From NCBI GenBank assembly GCA_005799475.1, contig SYGQ01000109.1, forward strand, positions 1-13,080: DNA of 13,080 nt, written 5' to 3'. Shown here one piece after another: positions 1 to 7,243 of the stretch. The position numbers and the translations under genes were made by a program. The notes under the pieces are model-generated. The model searched no databases, was not told the DNA's origin, and saw only the letters and a program-made list of their open reading frames with translations. This stretch comes from Planctomycetia bacterium. Lineage in GTDB: Bacteria; Planctomycetota; Phycisphaerae; Phycisphaerales; SM1A02. Every line of letters begins with the position of its first letter. Position 1 is the first letter of the stretch.

Positions 1-897
1 AACGGTGCCGCAGGTCGAGAGACCCATGGTGCCGTTAGCAACCGGCGCAACCTTGTACCAAATGTCGTTATAGAAGAACTCGTTACCTGAGGCGCACTGT
101 CCCGCGTGAAGGGGACCGTCCATCCCGGCGTTGACCGAGTTGAAATTCACGGTGCTGTCGGTCGGCGAGATCGCCGTTGCGCCCGTCGCGCAGTCATTGG
201 CGGGAGCGCCAGCGCCTGGAGTGCATGAGTAGTAGCCACAGGTCGTGACCGCGAGGTCCACGCACGCGGTGTCCCAGCCAACTTCGCAGCAAAGCGGGTT
301 GACGGTGCAGACATTCGTGCAGCAAGTGGCGTTGTCGCAGCCAAGTCCACCGTGCGCCGCGTTGCAAGCGCCAGTAGCGCCCGCGCACGCGGCCGAGGAG
401 GCCTGGAAGGCAACAGTGAAGTTACCGGCTCCAACGTCGCCGTTGTACCCACCGATGCGCGCATAGAAGACATCGCCGGCTTGGCAGGCGATGTTCGGGC
501 ACGACGAGTAGTAGACCTGGCAGCCGGTGCCGCCGGTCGCGTCGCCGTTACACGCAATGAGGTTGTCGCAAGTGGTCTTGTACACCGCGAGCGAGGTGTC
601 GTAAGACGCCGCGTCGCAAGTCGTGAAGTCGGCGATGCCGGGCTCGGTCGCTGTGAACACAAACCAGACATCCAACTGGGTCTCGAGCCAGTTCAGGTAG
701 GTGCCAGCACAGAGCGCATCCGTGGGGATGTTCGCGCTCGCGGTGGCGGTTGCGGTGCTGAATGCGGTCGGTGTGTTGGCGGCAATTGTGGTTGCCGATG
801 CACACTCGTCCTGACCATACGAACAGTTGACTGCCGCTAGGGTGACCGCGGCCGCGGACACGCCCAGGAGCGTCGACTTTGTACAACAATTCTTCAT
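1..897 (-). CDS. Secreted Cys-rich modular protein, 3' end outside window (N-terminal 299 codons)
   Basis: The frame is open from the ATG at 897 to the window edge with no stop. A basic n-region and hydrophobic stretch (residues about 1-28, ending CSYGQ) look like a signal peptide, so the product is probably exported. Residues about 31-168 form a beta-rich PPC-like domain (DVWFVFTATEPG, then FTTCDAASYDTSLAVY, FYARIGGYNGD), a style frequent in planctomycete secreted proteins. Residues about 178-236 are a cysteine-rich module (TCCTNVCTVNPLCCEVGWDT, then APANDC). Residues 259-299 start a second PPC-like domain (NDIWYKVAPVANG). The start is backed by AAAGGA 8 nt upstream (906-911). It is a paralogue of the next gene on the same strand: both share the Cys module and the domain after it. 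Cys4 and Cys5 in the signal n-region are unusual. No catalytic residues are recognisable, so the function is unknown; a surface or extracellular structural or binding role is inference. A dockerin-like tail may lie beyond the edge. Confidence 0.85.
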   Translation of the reverse strand, partial: MKNCCTKSTLLGVSAAAVTLAAVNCSYGQDECASATTIAANTPTAFSTATATASANIPTDALCAGTYLNWLETQLDVWFVFTATEPGIADFTTCDAASYDTSLAVYKTTCDNLIACNGDATGGTGCQVYYSSCPNIACQAGDVFYARIGGYNGDVGAGNFTVAFQASSAACAGATGACNAAHGGLGCDNATCCTNVCTVNPLCCEVGWDTACVDLAVTTCGYYSCTPGAGAPANDCATGATAISPTDSTVNFNSVNAGMDGPLHAGQCASGNEFFYNDIWYKVAPVANGTMGLSTCGTV

Positions 898-975
898 GGG
901 ATCAATCCTTTCTTAACGGGAACCGATGGCAATCACAACACCGCTTCGCGGGGTAACGCGTGGCGTGACCCCACC

Positions 976-993
976 CGCCGCCACACAGCGGCG
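976..993 (-). other. Hairpin in presumed 5' leader of the secreted-protein gene
   Basis: CGCCGC (976-981) and GCGGCG (988-993) are perfect 6-bp arms around a 6-nt loop. It lies between the candidate promoter near 1013-1018 and the ATG at 897. It has no U tract on either side, so it does not look like a terminator. The role is unknown; it could affect mRNA stability or translation, or be chance in GC-rich DNA. The rest of 898-1157 shows no gene. Confidence 0.3.
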
Positions 994-1012
994 AGGTGGA
1001 CTCATCGACCCA

Positions 1013-1040
1013 AACCTAGCCCTGCTTCCGAGATGTTCCA
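1013..1040 (-). promoter_or_regulatory. Candidate promoter for the gene starting at 897
   Basis: Read on the minus strand, TGGAAC (1040-1035) is followed after 16 nt by TAGGTT (1018-1013). Both fit the sigma-70 consensus only partly (3 of 6 bases each). The support is that the same CTAGGTT heptamer recurs upstream of the genes starting at 3296 and 10835. This would give a leader of about 110 nt. Tentative. Confidence 0.3.
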
Positions 1041-1157
1041 CATATTGCAGCGCGATTCATTGAATTTCCGTGCGCATGGCACCAAATCGAAACTCGGTTC
1101 CGAGATTGCGGATCGACAAAAAACTAAATTGGTTTCGTGCCGCGGTGGCGACCGCAC

Positions 1158-1187
1158 AAAAAACCCGCCGGCCCTAGGGCCGGCGGG
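1158..1187 (-). terminator. Rho-independent terminator of the dockerin-protein gene
   Basis: Positions 1164-1187 are a perfect 24-bp palindrome (CCCGCCGGCCC-TA-GGGCCGGCGGG), able to form a stem of about 10 bp with a CTAG loop. On the minus strand it is followed directly by six T (complement of 1158-1163). It sits 36 nt after the stop codon at 1224-1226, so it should end the gene to its right and separate it from the paralogue to its left. On the plus strand no U tract follows, so it is directional. Confidence 0.9.
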
Positions 1188-1223
1188 TGATTAGTGCGGG
1201 AAACTGTGGTTATAAGACCTTGT

Positions 1224-1373
1224 TTATGGGCACGCGCCCCAACCAGAAAGGAGCACGGTCATGTCGAGGCCATCGGTGGTGCCGTCGCCGTTCACATCGC
1301 CGCCCGTGCCACCCCAGTTGGAGAGGATCACGGTCATGTCAAGGCCGTCGCGCACATGGTCGCCGTTGAAGTC
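1224..1373 (-). repeat. Two dockerin-like EF-hand repeats, 25-codon (75-bp) period
   Basis: The C-terminal coding end holds two tandem calcium-loop/helix units. The conservation is visible in the DNA: CACGGTCATGTC occurs at 1254-1265 and again exactly 75 bp away at 1329-1340. Unit 1 begins DFNGDHVRDGLD and unit 2 DVNGDGTTDGLD, each followed by MTV and a WG-containing helix. A duplicated type I dockerin-like motif is the best reading. Whether a cohesin partner exists cannot be seen here. Confidence 0.85.
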
Positions 1374-3296
1374 GGCCGCACATGGAGGGGTGGTCGTCGT
1401 CGGCGTCCCGTAGATATCGAAAGCGGCGTTGTACATGTCTGCGGGGTCCGCGCCGGAAGGCATCGTGAAGGTCGCAGGAAGCGTGTACCTCACGAAACCA
1501 GGTGTCGGAAATGTGGCCGACCGCCATGCGAACGGCCCCGCCGCGTCGATGAGATTGATGCCGTCGTAGGCGCTGATGAACCACGCGAAGTTCGAGAAGA
1601 CCGTCGCGCAGTTCGCATTCGTGGCGTACGCGGTCAAGTAGTAGTTACCCGCCGGGAGCGCGAACGCCACGCCAACATCGTGCGCGCCATTGGCGTAGTC
1701 ATCAGCGGCCGCGTCGTATGGAACTGGATAGGGCACCGACCCTGCGAGGCGTTGGTTCGCCGCTGTCGGCGCGGGGTTCCCGGCCGGACGATCCCACACA
1801 ACATAGTTCAGCGTCGTGTTCGTGACGCCGGCGGGCGCGAAGCCCTTGACGGTGATCCGCTCGACATTCCACTCAGGAGATGAGGCCGGAACCGAGAACG
1901 GCTGCGCGAGCCACCGCTGCTGCGTTGCCGCCGCGGTGCAACCCGAGCTGAGACCTAGATTGGTGAGCGTGCCATTACTGTTGATGGCGTGCTGCGCTCC
2001 AGTCGTGAAGACAACGAACTGGAAACTTGTCTCGAGGGTCACGGAGAAGGTGTCCGCAGCATCGGGTGTGGTCGTCGTGTCGTCGTACCAACCGCCAATC
2101 CGAACGAGGTAGTACTCGCCGCCGATGGCATCGATCAATGTGACGGCCGTCGGACCGCCGACGATGACTGCTCCCGTCGCGTCTGGGCAGGAGTCGTCAA
2201 TACAACCGATGTACATGTCAGGAAGCGTGGCGGCACGCGCGGTCGTAATCACCGGATCCGTGCCGAGTCCGTAAAGCTCGATGACGGTGTCGGTCGTTGC
2301 GTCGCCGGATGGGCAGGTTGTGATTCCGAGCGCGCCGTTGGCCGGCGCCTGGATCGTGTACCAAAGGTCCTTCCCCATCTTGGCGAGGCAGGTTGCCGAC
2401 GGACCCGTGGGACCGTCAGTGCCAGCGGAAACATTGTTCGCAACCACATTTGACTGGCCGACCGTAATCAGCTGCGCGTTGACAGCACAGTCATTTGCCG
2501 GAGCCCCCGTTGGCGGGGCGCAGTTGTAGATGAAGAGCCCGCAGCTCGTCACCGCCTGATCGACGCAGCCTTGATCCCAAGCCACTTCGCAGCACAGCGG
2601 ATTGAACGAGCACACGCCGTCGCAGCACGCCGGAAGGTTGCAGCCACCCGCCGCATGGGCGCTCGTGCAGTCGTCAGACGATGTTCCGCAGACTGGGAAA
2701 CTGAGCGGCGTGTGGGTCAGAGTGAGCAGGTACTGACCGCAGTTGTAGAGCTCCGCGGCGCCCGCGGTTTCGAACGGTGTGGTCACCACGACGAGGTGCG
2801 TACCGGCGCCGCCGATGTACGACTGCACATGCGGGCACGCGTTGCTCTGCACGCCGACATTGAAATTGCCCAAGCATGGATCGGCCCCGACATTGCCCTT
2901 GATGAAGATGACGCTGTTGGGCATGGCTCCAGTGGCCAACTCGTTCTGAGTCTGCAGGGTCACCGTGAGCGTGCCACCGTCGGTGGTGACGAGGAACCAG
3001 TCGAGGTCGCGGGTCGTTGCCGCGCCACCAGCGCCGGAGGCGTCATAGGTCCCGAACTCGCCAGTCACATTGAGCGTGCCACCTGCCGGAATCGAGCCGA
3101 GGTCGGTGAACACCGCCGGGATGATGTTGCATCCGCCGTTGATGTCTGCGGCACCACCGACTTGTGCACAGCCGTCGCCAGAAGCGATCGAGCCCGGCGG
3201 CGGCGTGACCGAACACTGCGCGGACGCGAGCTCACCGGATGAGATGGCGGTGCCGGCGGCGAGCGCTGCCGCAGCGAGCGAGATTTTTGACTTCAT
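1224..3296 (-). CDS. Secreted Cys-rich modular protein with dockerin-like tail
   Basis: A 690-residue exported protein of unknown function. The open frame reaches 33 codons further upstream, but the start at 3296 is preferred because AAGGAG lies 8 nt before it and a good signal peptide follows (MKSKISLAAAALAAG, likely cut near ASA-Q27). Residues about 28-200 are a beta-rich domain (RDLDWFLVTTDGGTLTVTLQ). Residues 210-270 are the Cys module shared with the neighbouring gene (ACCDGVCSFNPLCCEVAWDQ, then APANDC). Residues about 305-422 are PPC-like (KDLWYTIQAPANG ... YYLVRIGGWYDD). Residues 424-635 are another beta-rich domain with no recognised family. Residues 641-690 are two dockerin-type calcium-binding loops (D642/N644/D646/D650/D653 and D667/N669/D671/D675/D678), each followed by a DMTV(I/L)LS(N/G)WG helix. 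Such tails are frequent in planctomycetes outside cellulosomes. A strong terminator follows. Surface or matrix attachment is inference; no enzyme active site is seen. Confidence 0.92.
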   Translation of the reverse strand: MKSKISLAAAALAAGTAISSGELASAQCSVTPPPGSIASGDGCAQVGGAADINGGCNIIPAVFTDLGSIPAGGTLNVTGEFGTYDASGAGGAATTRDLDWFLVTTDGGTLTVTLQTQNELATGAMPNSVIFIKGNVGADPCLGNFNVGVQSNACPHVQSYIGGAGTHLVVVTTPFETAGAAELYNCGQYLLTLTHTPLSFPVCGTSSDDCTSAHAAGGCNLPACCDGVCSFNPLCCEVAWDQGCVDQAVTSCGLFIYNCAPPTGAPANDCAVNAQLITVGQSNVVANNVSAGTDGPTGPSATCLAKMGKDLWYTIQAPANGALGITTCPSGDATTDTVIELYGLGTDPVITTARAATLPDMYIGCIDDSCPDATGAVIVGGPTAVTLIDAIGGEYYLVRIGGWYDDTTTTPDAADTFSVTLETSFQFVVFTTGAQHAINSNGTLTNLGLSSGCTAAATQQRWLAQPFSVPASSPEWNVERITVKGFAPAGVTNTTLNYVVWDRPAGNPAPTAANQRLAGSVPYPVPYDAAADDYANGAHDVGVAFALPAGNYYLTAYATNANCATVFSNFAWFISAYDGINLIDAAGPFAWRSATFPTPGFVRYTLPATFTMPSGADPADMYNAAFDIYGTPTTTTPPCAADFNGDHVRDGLDMTVILSNWGGTGGDVNGDGTTDGLDMTVLLSGWGACP

Positions 3297-3304
3297 TGAA
3301 GCGA

Positions 3305-3310
3305 CTCCTT
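3305..3310 (-). promoter_or_regulatory. Shine-Dalgarno AAGGAG that fixes the start at 3296
   Basis: Read on the minus strand, AAGGAG lies 8 nt before the ATG at 3296. It decides against the longer open frame starting at 3395, whose extra 33 residues are not signal-peptide-like. Confidence 0.85.
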
Positions 3311-3378
3311 GTGACAGTGCCGAATGATCGATTGCGGACGGAATAACACCCCGCACAGATGGGGAGCCCCTAGGGTCC

Positions 3379-3406
3379 AACCTAGTGCAAAACAACCCTC
3401 GGTCAA
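3379..3406 (-). promoter_or_regulatory. Candidate promoter of the dockerin-protein gene
   Basis: On the minus strand TTGACC (3406-3401, 5 of 6 to the -35 consensus) is followed by a 16-nt spacer and TAGGTT (3384-3379). This gives a leader of about 75 nt before the ATG at 3296. The TAGGTT element, preceded by C, also occurs upstream of two other Shine-Dalgarno-led genes in the window. The -35 is good, the -10 weak by E. coli standards. Confidence 0.45.
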
Positions 3407-3428
3407 GAAGATCATCGATTTTGGACAG

Positions 3429-4466
3429 TTACTGGTCTCGCCAATCAATGACAAGCTTCCCCATCTGCTGGCCGGCTTCGAGCCTCTCGAACGCGGTGGC
3501 CGCGTGCCCTGGGCGCACGATTCGGTCGACCTTGGGTCTGAGAACGCCGATGCGGAATAGGGAGACGACCTGCGCGAACTCTTCCATGTCCCCCATCGTC
3601 GATCCGACGAGCGTCAACTGATTCCAGAAGATCCGTGTGAGATCCGTGACCGCGTCCCCACCGGTCGTTGTCCCGCAGGTGACGAAGACCCCGCCTCGCG
3701 CGAGTGAGCGGATGCACTGCGAGTGCACCGCCTTGCCGACTGAGTCCGCGGCGATATCAACCCCCCGCTTGCCGGTCGCGGCGCGTACGGCCTTCGACCA
3801 GTCGCCGCCGTCGTCGAGAATGCCGTAGGAGGCGCCGAGGGTTTTGGCCTCGTCCAGCTTGGCTTGGTGCCGACTCGTCACGATGACTTCGCAGCCCAAG
3901 TGCCGCGCAATGTTGAGCAGGGCGACCGCCACCCCTCCACCGATCCCGGTCACGAGCACCATCATCCCCGGCTTGAGCCGAGCGCGCGTGACGAGCATGC
4001 GCCACGCCGTGAGGTGCGTCAGCCCGAACGCTGCCGCTTCAACGGGATCCGCGTCACCGATGTCGAGGACATTCGACGCGGGCGCGACGAATTGCTCCGC
4101 GTGGGTTCCCTGCCGGTGCTCACCGATCATCTCGATGTCCTCGCCTGCAGAACGGACCCCGGGGCTCGCAACCGATGCGCGCACGACGGCAGCGTTGAGC
4201 ATGACACGCCTGCCAATCCACGCGCCGTCGACCCCATCCCCGACCGCCACGACACGGCCAACGCCATCCGATCCACCGCAAAATGGGTACTTCGTATCGA
4301 TCCCTGGGAGACCGACACCGACCCAGAGGTCGAGGCTGTTCAGCGCGCTCGCTTCAGTTCGCACGAGCAATTCACCCAACGCCGGACGAGGGTCAGCAAA
4401 CCCATCGACGAGCGCGACATTGGGAGCCACCGGTCGCCCCCGCTTCTGAATGACGATCGCCTTCAT
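3429..4466 (-). CDS. Zinc-less MDR oxidoreductase (quinone oxidoreductase/alcohol dehydrogenase superfamily)
   Basis: The 345-residue product is of normal MDR length and is predicted to be a cytosolic NAD(P)H-dependent oxidoreductase. The N-terminal GroES-like half shows LNSLDLWVG (N43, D46) and FCGGSDGVGRVVAVGDGV (63-79). The Rossmann half shows VLVTGIGGGVAVALLNIA (170-187) with the glycine-rich loop 174-178, and GVDIAADSVGK (235-245). Zinc-containing members have a Cys at the N43 position and a four-cysteine structural-zinc loop. Here the loop region (about 104-123, SAGEDIEMIGEHRQGTHAEQ) contains no cysteine, so both zinc sites appear lost, as in quinone oxidoreductases. The substrate cannot be assigned. 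The gene has no visible Shine-Dalgarno and lies back-to-back with the DUF1573 gene across 21 bp. The TAA at 3429-3431 has no evident terminator after it. Confidence 0.92.
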   Translation of the reverse strand: MKAIVIQKRGRPVAPNVALVDGFADPRPALGELLVRTEASALNSLDLWVGVGLPGIDTKYPFCGGSDGVGRVVAVGDGVDGAWIGRRVMLNAAVVRASVASPGVRSAGEDIEMIGEHRQGTHAEQFVAPASNVLDIGDADPVEAAAFGLTHLTAWRMLVTRARLKPGMMVLVTGIGGGVAVALLNIARHLGCEVIVTSRHQAKLDEAKTLGASYGILDDGGDWSKAVRAATGKRGVDIAADSVGKAVHSQCIRSLARGGVFVTCGTTTGGDAVTDLTRIFWNQLTLVGSTMGDMEEFAQVVSLFRIGVLRPKVDRIVRPGHAATAFERLEAGQQMGKLVIDWRDQ

Positions 4467-4473
4467 TGAGAGG

Positions 4474-4481
4474 TCTATAGT
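4474..4481. promoter_or_regulatory. Overlapping bidirectional -10 elements, leaderless in both directions
   Basis: The whole gap between the divergent starts is 21 bp (4467-4487). On the plus strand TATAGT (4476-4481) ends 6 nt before the ATG at 4488. On the minus strand TATAGA (4479-4474) ends 7 nt before the ATG at 4466. Both match TATAAT at 5 or 4 of 6 bases and share the core TATA. At that spacing transcription would start at or next to the A of each ATG. Neither gene has a usable Shine-Dalgarno: AGGA at 4482-4485 is only 2 nt from the ATG. No good -35 hexamer was found on either side. Confidence 0.45.
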
Positions 4482-4487
4482 AGGAAG

Positions 4488-5543
4488 ATGCTGTCTCCCC
4501 GTCGCGCTTCGCTCGCCCTCGCCCTCGCCGTGCTGTCATCGGCGACTGCACTGGCCGATGTCATCGCTGATCCCGCGCTCATCGCGCTCGGGTTCATTGA
4601 GCCTCGATCGTCCATCACGCGCACCTTTCGGCTCGTCAACACCGGAACCACTCCCGTGACGATCGCGTCGGCGGTTCCCTCGTGCACCTGTACGAGCGTC
4701 GACGCCGCAGGGAAGGTCATCCCCGCCCAAGGCTCGATCGAGTTACCCATCACCATGAAGGTCGCGGCATCGACGGGGATCAAGGTCGCGAGCATCACCT
4801 TTACCTTCGGTGCGGGGCTCGCTCCCGCACGAGTCGACATGCAGGGCGAAATCTGTTTCCCCGTGCGCGCGACATCGATCGATTTCGTGACGGCGGCGCG
4901 AGTTCCATTCATCAATGCGTTCGGTGACCCCGCGAATCCGCAGGGATCGGTCTCGCCTCCACTGAGCGGCGCAGTGACCGTGGAGTCGGTCGATGGGGCG
5001 GCGTTTCGTGTGCTGTCCGTCATGGGACAACCCACGGAGTTCGTTGATGCCTCAGACTCGGCTTCGACCCCGCGGACTTCGCACGAGGTGCGCTACAGTT
5101 TCGAGGGACTCGCCTGCGAGAAGATCCCCCCCTTTCTCGTGATTGCCACCGATCACCCGAAGGCTCCGGTCATTGACATTCGGGTGCGGCACAAGTGCTC
5201 GCGCATTGCACCGCGGATCCCCTTCGCCGAGTACCGCGCGAATCTTGGCGCGGTCGTCCCGGGTTCGTCGATCCCCTTCGAGTTTGAACTCAAGCAATCG
5301 AAGGGATGGACCGTCACAGATGTGACTTCGTCGGAGCCGCGCGTGAAGGTCCAACTCACCGGCCAGCGAAGTGATGCGGATCACGCGCTCGTGTCGTTGG
5401 TCGGCACTCTCGATCCGAGTCTGCGCGGCGTGCTCCTCTTCCCTGCCACGATGACGGCGACCGACCCGGGCGGAGCGACGCAGCGGAGTGACTTCTGGAT
5501 CTGCCTCGATGTCCGCGAGCCGACTCAGAAGGCCGGCTCGTAG
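4488..5543 (+). CDS. Exported DUF1573-family protein
   Basis: The 351-residue product begins with a signal peptide (RRASLALALAVLSSATALA, cut near A23-D24), so it is predicted to be outside the cytoplasmic membrane. Residues about 32-108 match the DUF1573 Ig-like pattern: GFIEPRSSITRTFRLVNTGT, then VPSCTCTS (62-70, in place of the usual SCGCT), then IPAQGSIELPITM. A second similar beta domain is likely at about 250-345 (LGAVVPGSSIPFEFELKQSK ... VSLVGTLDPSLRGVLLFP). DUF1573 proteins are common in Bacteroidetes and planctomycetes and have no established biochemical role. The start is chosen for the signal peptide; it lacks a well-placed ribosome site and may be leaderless. The 3' end overlaps the convergent malic enzyme gene by 19 bp. 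Confidence 0.88.
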   Translation: MLSPRRASLALALAVLSSATALADVIADPALIALGFIEPRSSITRTFRLVNTGTTPVTIASAVPSCTCTSVDAAGKVIPAQGSIELPITMKVAASTGIKVASITFTFGAGLAPARVDMQGEICFPVRATSIDFVTAARVPFINAFGDPANPQGSVSPPLSGAVTVESVDGAAFRVLSVMGQPTEFVDASDSASTPRTSHEVRYSFEGLACEKIPPFLVIATDHPKAPVIDIRVRHKCSRIAPRIPFAEYRANLGAVVPGSSIPFEFELKQSKGWTVTDVTSSEPRVKVQLTGQRSDADHALVSLVGTLDPSLRGVLLFPATMTATDPGGATQRSDFWICLDVREPTQKAGS

Positions 5544-7195
5544 AGCTTCGCGCGAACGAATTCCGCGACATTCGCGGGACGGGGCTCCCGGGCCATCCCG
5601 GCTTCAAAGATATGTTCGGCGACCTCAATCGCCACCTGCACGCTCGACTCAAAGATCGATGCAATCGGCGGATAAATGAGGCCGACCGCAAGGTCGCCGT
5701 CTGTCGTCTGCCGTGCGAGTGACTCGGCGGCGCATAGAAACATCTCGTCGGTCACCCGTTTCGCGCGCGTGGCGAACACCGCCATACCGACCGCCGGGTA
5801 GATGTACACATTGTTTCCCTGGCCGGGAACGAAGAGTTTCCCGCCGTAGTGCAGCGGGAGGAAGGGACTGCCCGTCGCGACAATCGCGCGGCCCTCGGAC
5901 CATCGAATGGCCTCCTCCGCCGTGCATTCACTCTTGGATGTCGGGTTCGAGAGCGGGAAGATGATCGGACGACGGTTGAGGCGCGACATCGTGCGAATCA
6001 CCCGCTCGTTGAACGCATGCTGGACGGTCGAGACGCCAATGATCGCCGTTGGGCGCAGGGCTTCGATCGCGTCGGCCAACGAGGTGATCGGCGAGTCGGG
6101 TCCAGCGGCGGCGCCGCTCGGGATCGCCACACCGTCAAGAGCGTGGGCATAGGGCGCGAGATAGCTCGGCAACTTGGGCATGCCCGCGTGCACGAGTCCT
6201 CGTGAGTTCATGAACCAGCACCGCGTCGCCGCATCCCGAGGCGACACACCGATCGACACGAGATGTTTCACAAACAGGTCGCCGATGCCCACCGCCGCGT
6301 TCCCAGCGCCGAGGAAAAGGATCCGCTGATCGCTCATCTTCGACTGCGCGAGCCGACAGGCACCGAAGAGCCCCGCAACGGCGACCGATGCGGTCCCCTG
6401 AATGTCATCATTGAAGCAGCACACCTTGTGGCGGTAACGCTCGAGAAGCGGAATCGCGTGCGTGTTCGTGAAGTCCTCGAACTGGATGCAGCAGTCAGGA
6501 AACACTTTCTGGACGGCATCGACAAACTCGTCGACGAATGAGAGGTAGTCGTCGCCCGTCATTCGCCGCTGGCGGAGCCCCGGATAGAGCGGGTCAGAGA
6601 GGAATGCCGCGTTGTTGGTGCCGACATCGAGCACGACTGGAAGCGTCGACTGTGGCGGCACACCGGCGCAGGCTGTGTACAGCGCGAGCTTGCCCACCGG
6701 GATGCCCATGCCACACACGCCTTGGTCGCCGAGGCCGAGGATTCGCTCACCATCGGTCACAACGATGAATCGAACTTCCCGCACGGGCCAGTTGCGCAAC
6801 ACCTCGGCGAGCTTGCCGCGGCGCCTTGTGGAGAGGTACATGCCTTTGGGCCGACGCATGATGTGACCGAACCTCTGGCAGGCCTCGCCCACTGTCGGTG
6901 TGTAGACGATGGGCATGAAACACTGAAAATCGCTGCGCAGGAGTGCGTAGAAGAGGCGCTCCTGACGATCCTGGAGTGCCGAGAGGTATTGGTACTTCGC
7001 GATGTCGGTCTGTTGCTCGGCGAATTGGGCTCGCGCGCGATCGAGTTGTACTGACATCGTTTCCACCCCGTCGGGCAGAAGCCCCACGAGACCGTGTTCC
7101 TCGCGCTGCTGTTCGGAAAATGCGGTGCCGAGATTCCGCCTGGCATCGAGAAGCAGCTTGTATCCCTTGGGCGCGTCCGTCCGTGACAGGCTCAT
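5525..7195 (-). CDS. maeA: NAD-type malic enzyme (malate dehydrogenase, oxaloacetate-decarboxylating)
   Basis: This enzyme oxidatively decarboxylates malate to pyruvate with NAD(P)+ reduction, linking the TCA cycle to pyruvate in the cytosol. At 556 residues it matches the long-form family (E. coli MaeA is about 565). Visible landmarks: IVYTPTVGEACQRFG (96-110) with the catalytic Tyr98; VTDGERILGLGDQGVCGMGI (146-165) followed by PVGKLALY with the probable catalytic Lys169; metal-binding FEDFTN (239-244) and FNDDIQGTASV (261-271); NAD-binding FLGAGNAAVGIGDL (294-307); PLSNPTSKSECTAEEAI (414-430). The open frame reaches 40 codons further upstream, but that part is Arg/Pro-rich and unlike the family, so MSLSRTDAPKGYKLL is taken as the start. 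No Shine-Dalgarno precedes it; a -10-like TATGAT does. The choice of NAD over NADP rests on subfamily resemblance only. Confidence 0.96.
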   Translation of the reverse strand: MSLSRTDAPKGYKLLLDARRNLGTAFSEQQREEHGLVGLLPDGVETMSVQLDRARAQFAEQQTDIAKYQYLSALQDRQERLFYALLRSDFQCFMPIVYTPTVGEACQRFGHIMRRPKGMYLSTRRRGKLAEVLRNWPVREVRFIVVTDGERILGLGDQGVCGMGIPVGKLALYTACAGVPPQSTLPVVLDVGTNNAAFLSDPLYPGLRQRRMTGDDYLSFVDEFVDAVQKVFPDCCIQFEDFTNTHAIPLLERYRHKVCCFNDDIQGTASVAVAGLFGACRLAQSKMSDQRILFLGAGNAAVGIGDLFVKHLVSIGVSPRDAATRCWFMNSRGLVHAGMPKLPSYLAPYAHALDGVAIPSGAAAGPDSPITSLADAIEALRPTAIIGVSTVQHAFNERVIRTMSRLNRRPIIFPLSNPTSKSECTAEEAIRWSEGRAIVATGSPFLPLHYGGKLFVPGQGNNVYIYPAVGMAVFATRAKRVTDEMFLCAAESLARQTTDGDLAVGLIYPPIASIFESSVQVAIEVAEHIFEAGMAREPRPANVAEFVRAKLYEPAF

Positions 7196-7201
7196 GGGAG
7201 G

Positions 7202-7207
7202 ATCATA
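7202..7207 (-). promoter_or_regulatory. Candidate -10 element for leaderless malic enzyme mRNA
   Basis: On the minus strand TATGAT (5 of 6 to TATAAT) ends 6 nt before the ATG at 7195 (intervening CCTCCC). This places the predicted transcription start on the start codon. The upstream bases are anti-Shine-Dalgarno-like rather than Shine-Dalgarno, which fits leaderless initiation. No clear -35 at 16-18 nt. Confidence 0.4.
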
Positions 7208-7237
7208 GGGATCGCGGCGACGACGGGGCACGGCAAC

Positions 7238-7243
7238 TAGACT
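7238..7243 (+). promoter_or_regulatory. Candidate -10 element for the SprT-like gene
   Basis: TAGACT (4 of 6 to TATAAT) ends 8 nt before the GTG at 7252, inside the 56-bp gap shared with the divergent malic enzyme gene. No Shine-Dalgarno is seen. Weak on its own; it is listed because the same spacing recurs at four other starts. Confidence 0.25.

Noticed and set aside
548..889. 113-codon minus-strand frame overlapping the left secreted-protein gene
   Set aside because: It is the other reading frame of the gene starting at 897; that frame has the signal peptide, Shine-Dalgarno and the PPC-like and Cys modules, and stays open to the window edge.
1194..3242. Several plus-strand frames of 60-229 codons opposite the dockerin-protein gene
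   Set aside because: They are Arg/Val/Gly-rich, mirror the minus-strand codon pattern and lack starts or domains.
3362..3378. GGGGAGCCCCTAGGG inverted-repeat-like stretch as a terminator of the MDR gene
   Set aside because: The arms are short and no T tract follows on the minus strand; it lies downstream of the candidate promoter of the next gene, within its leader.
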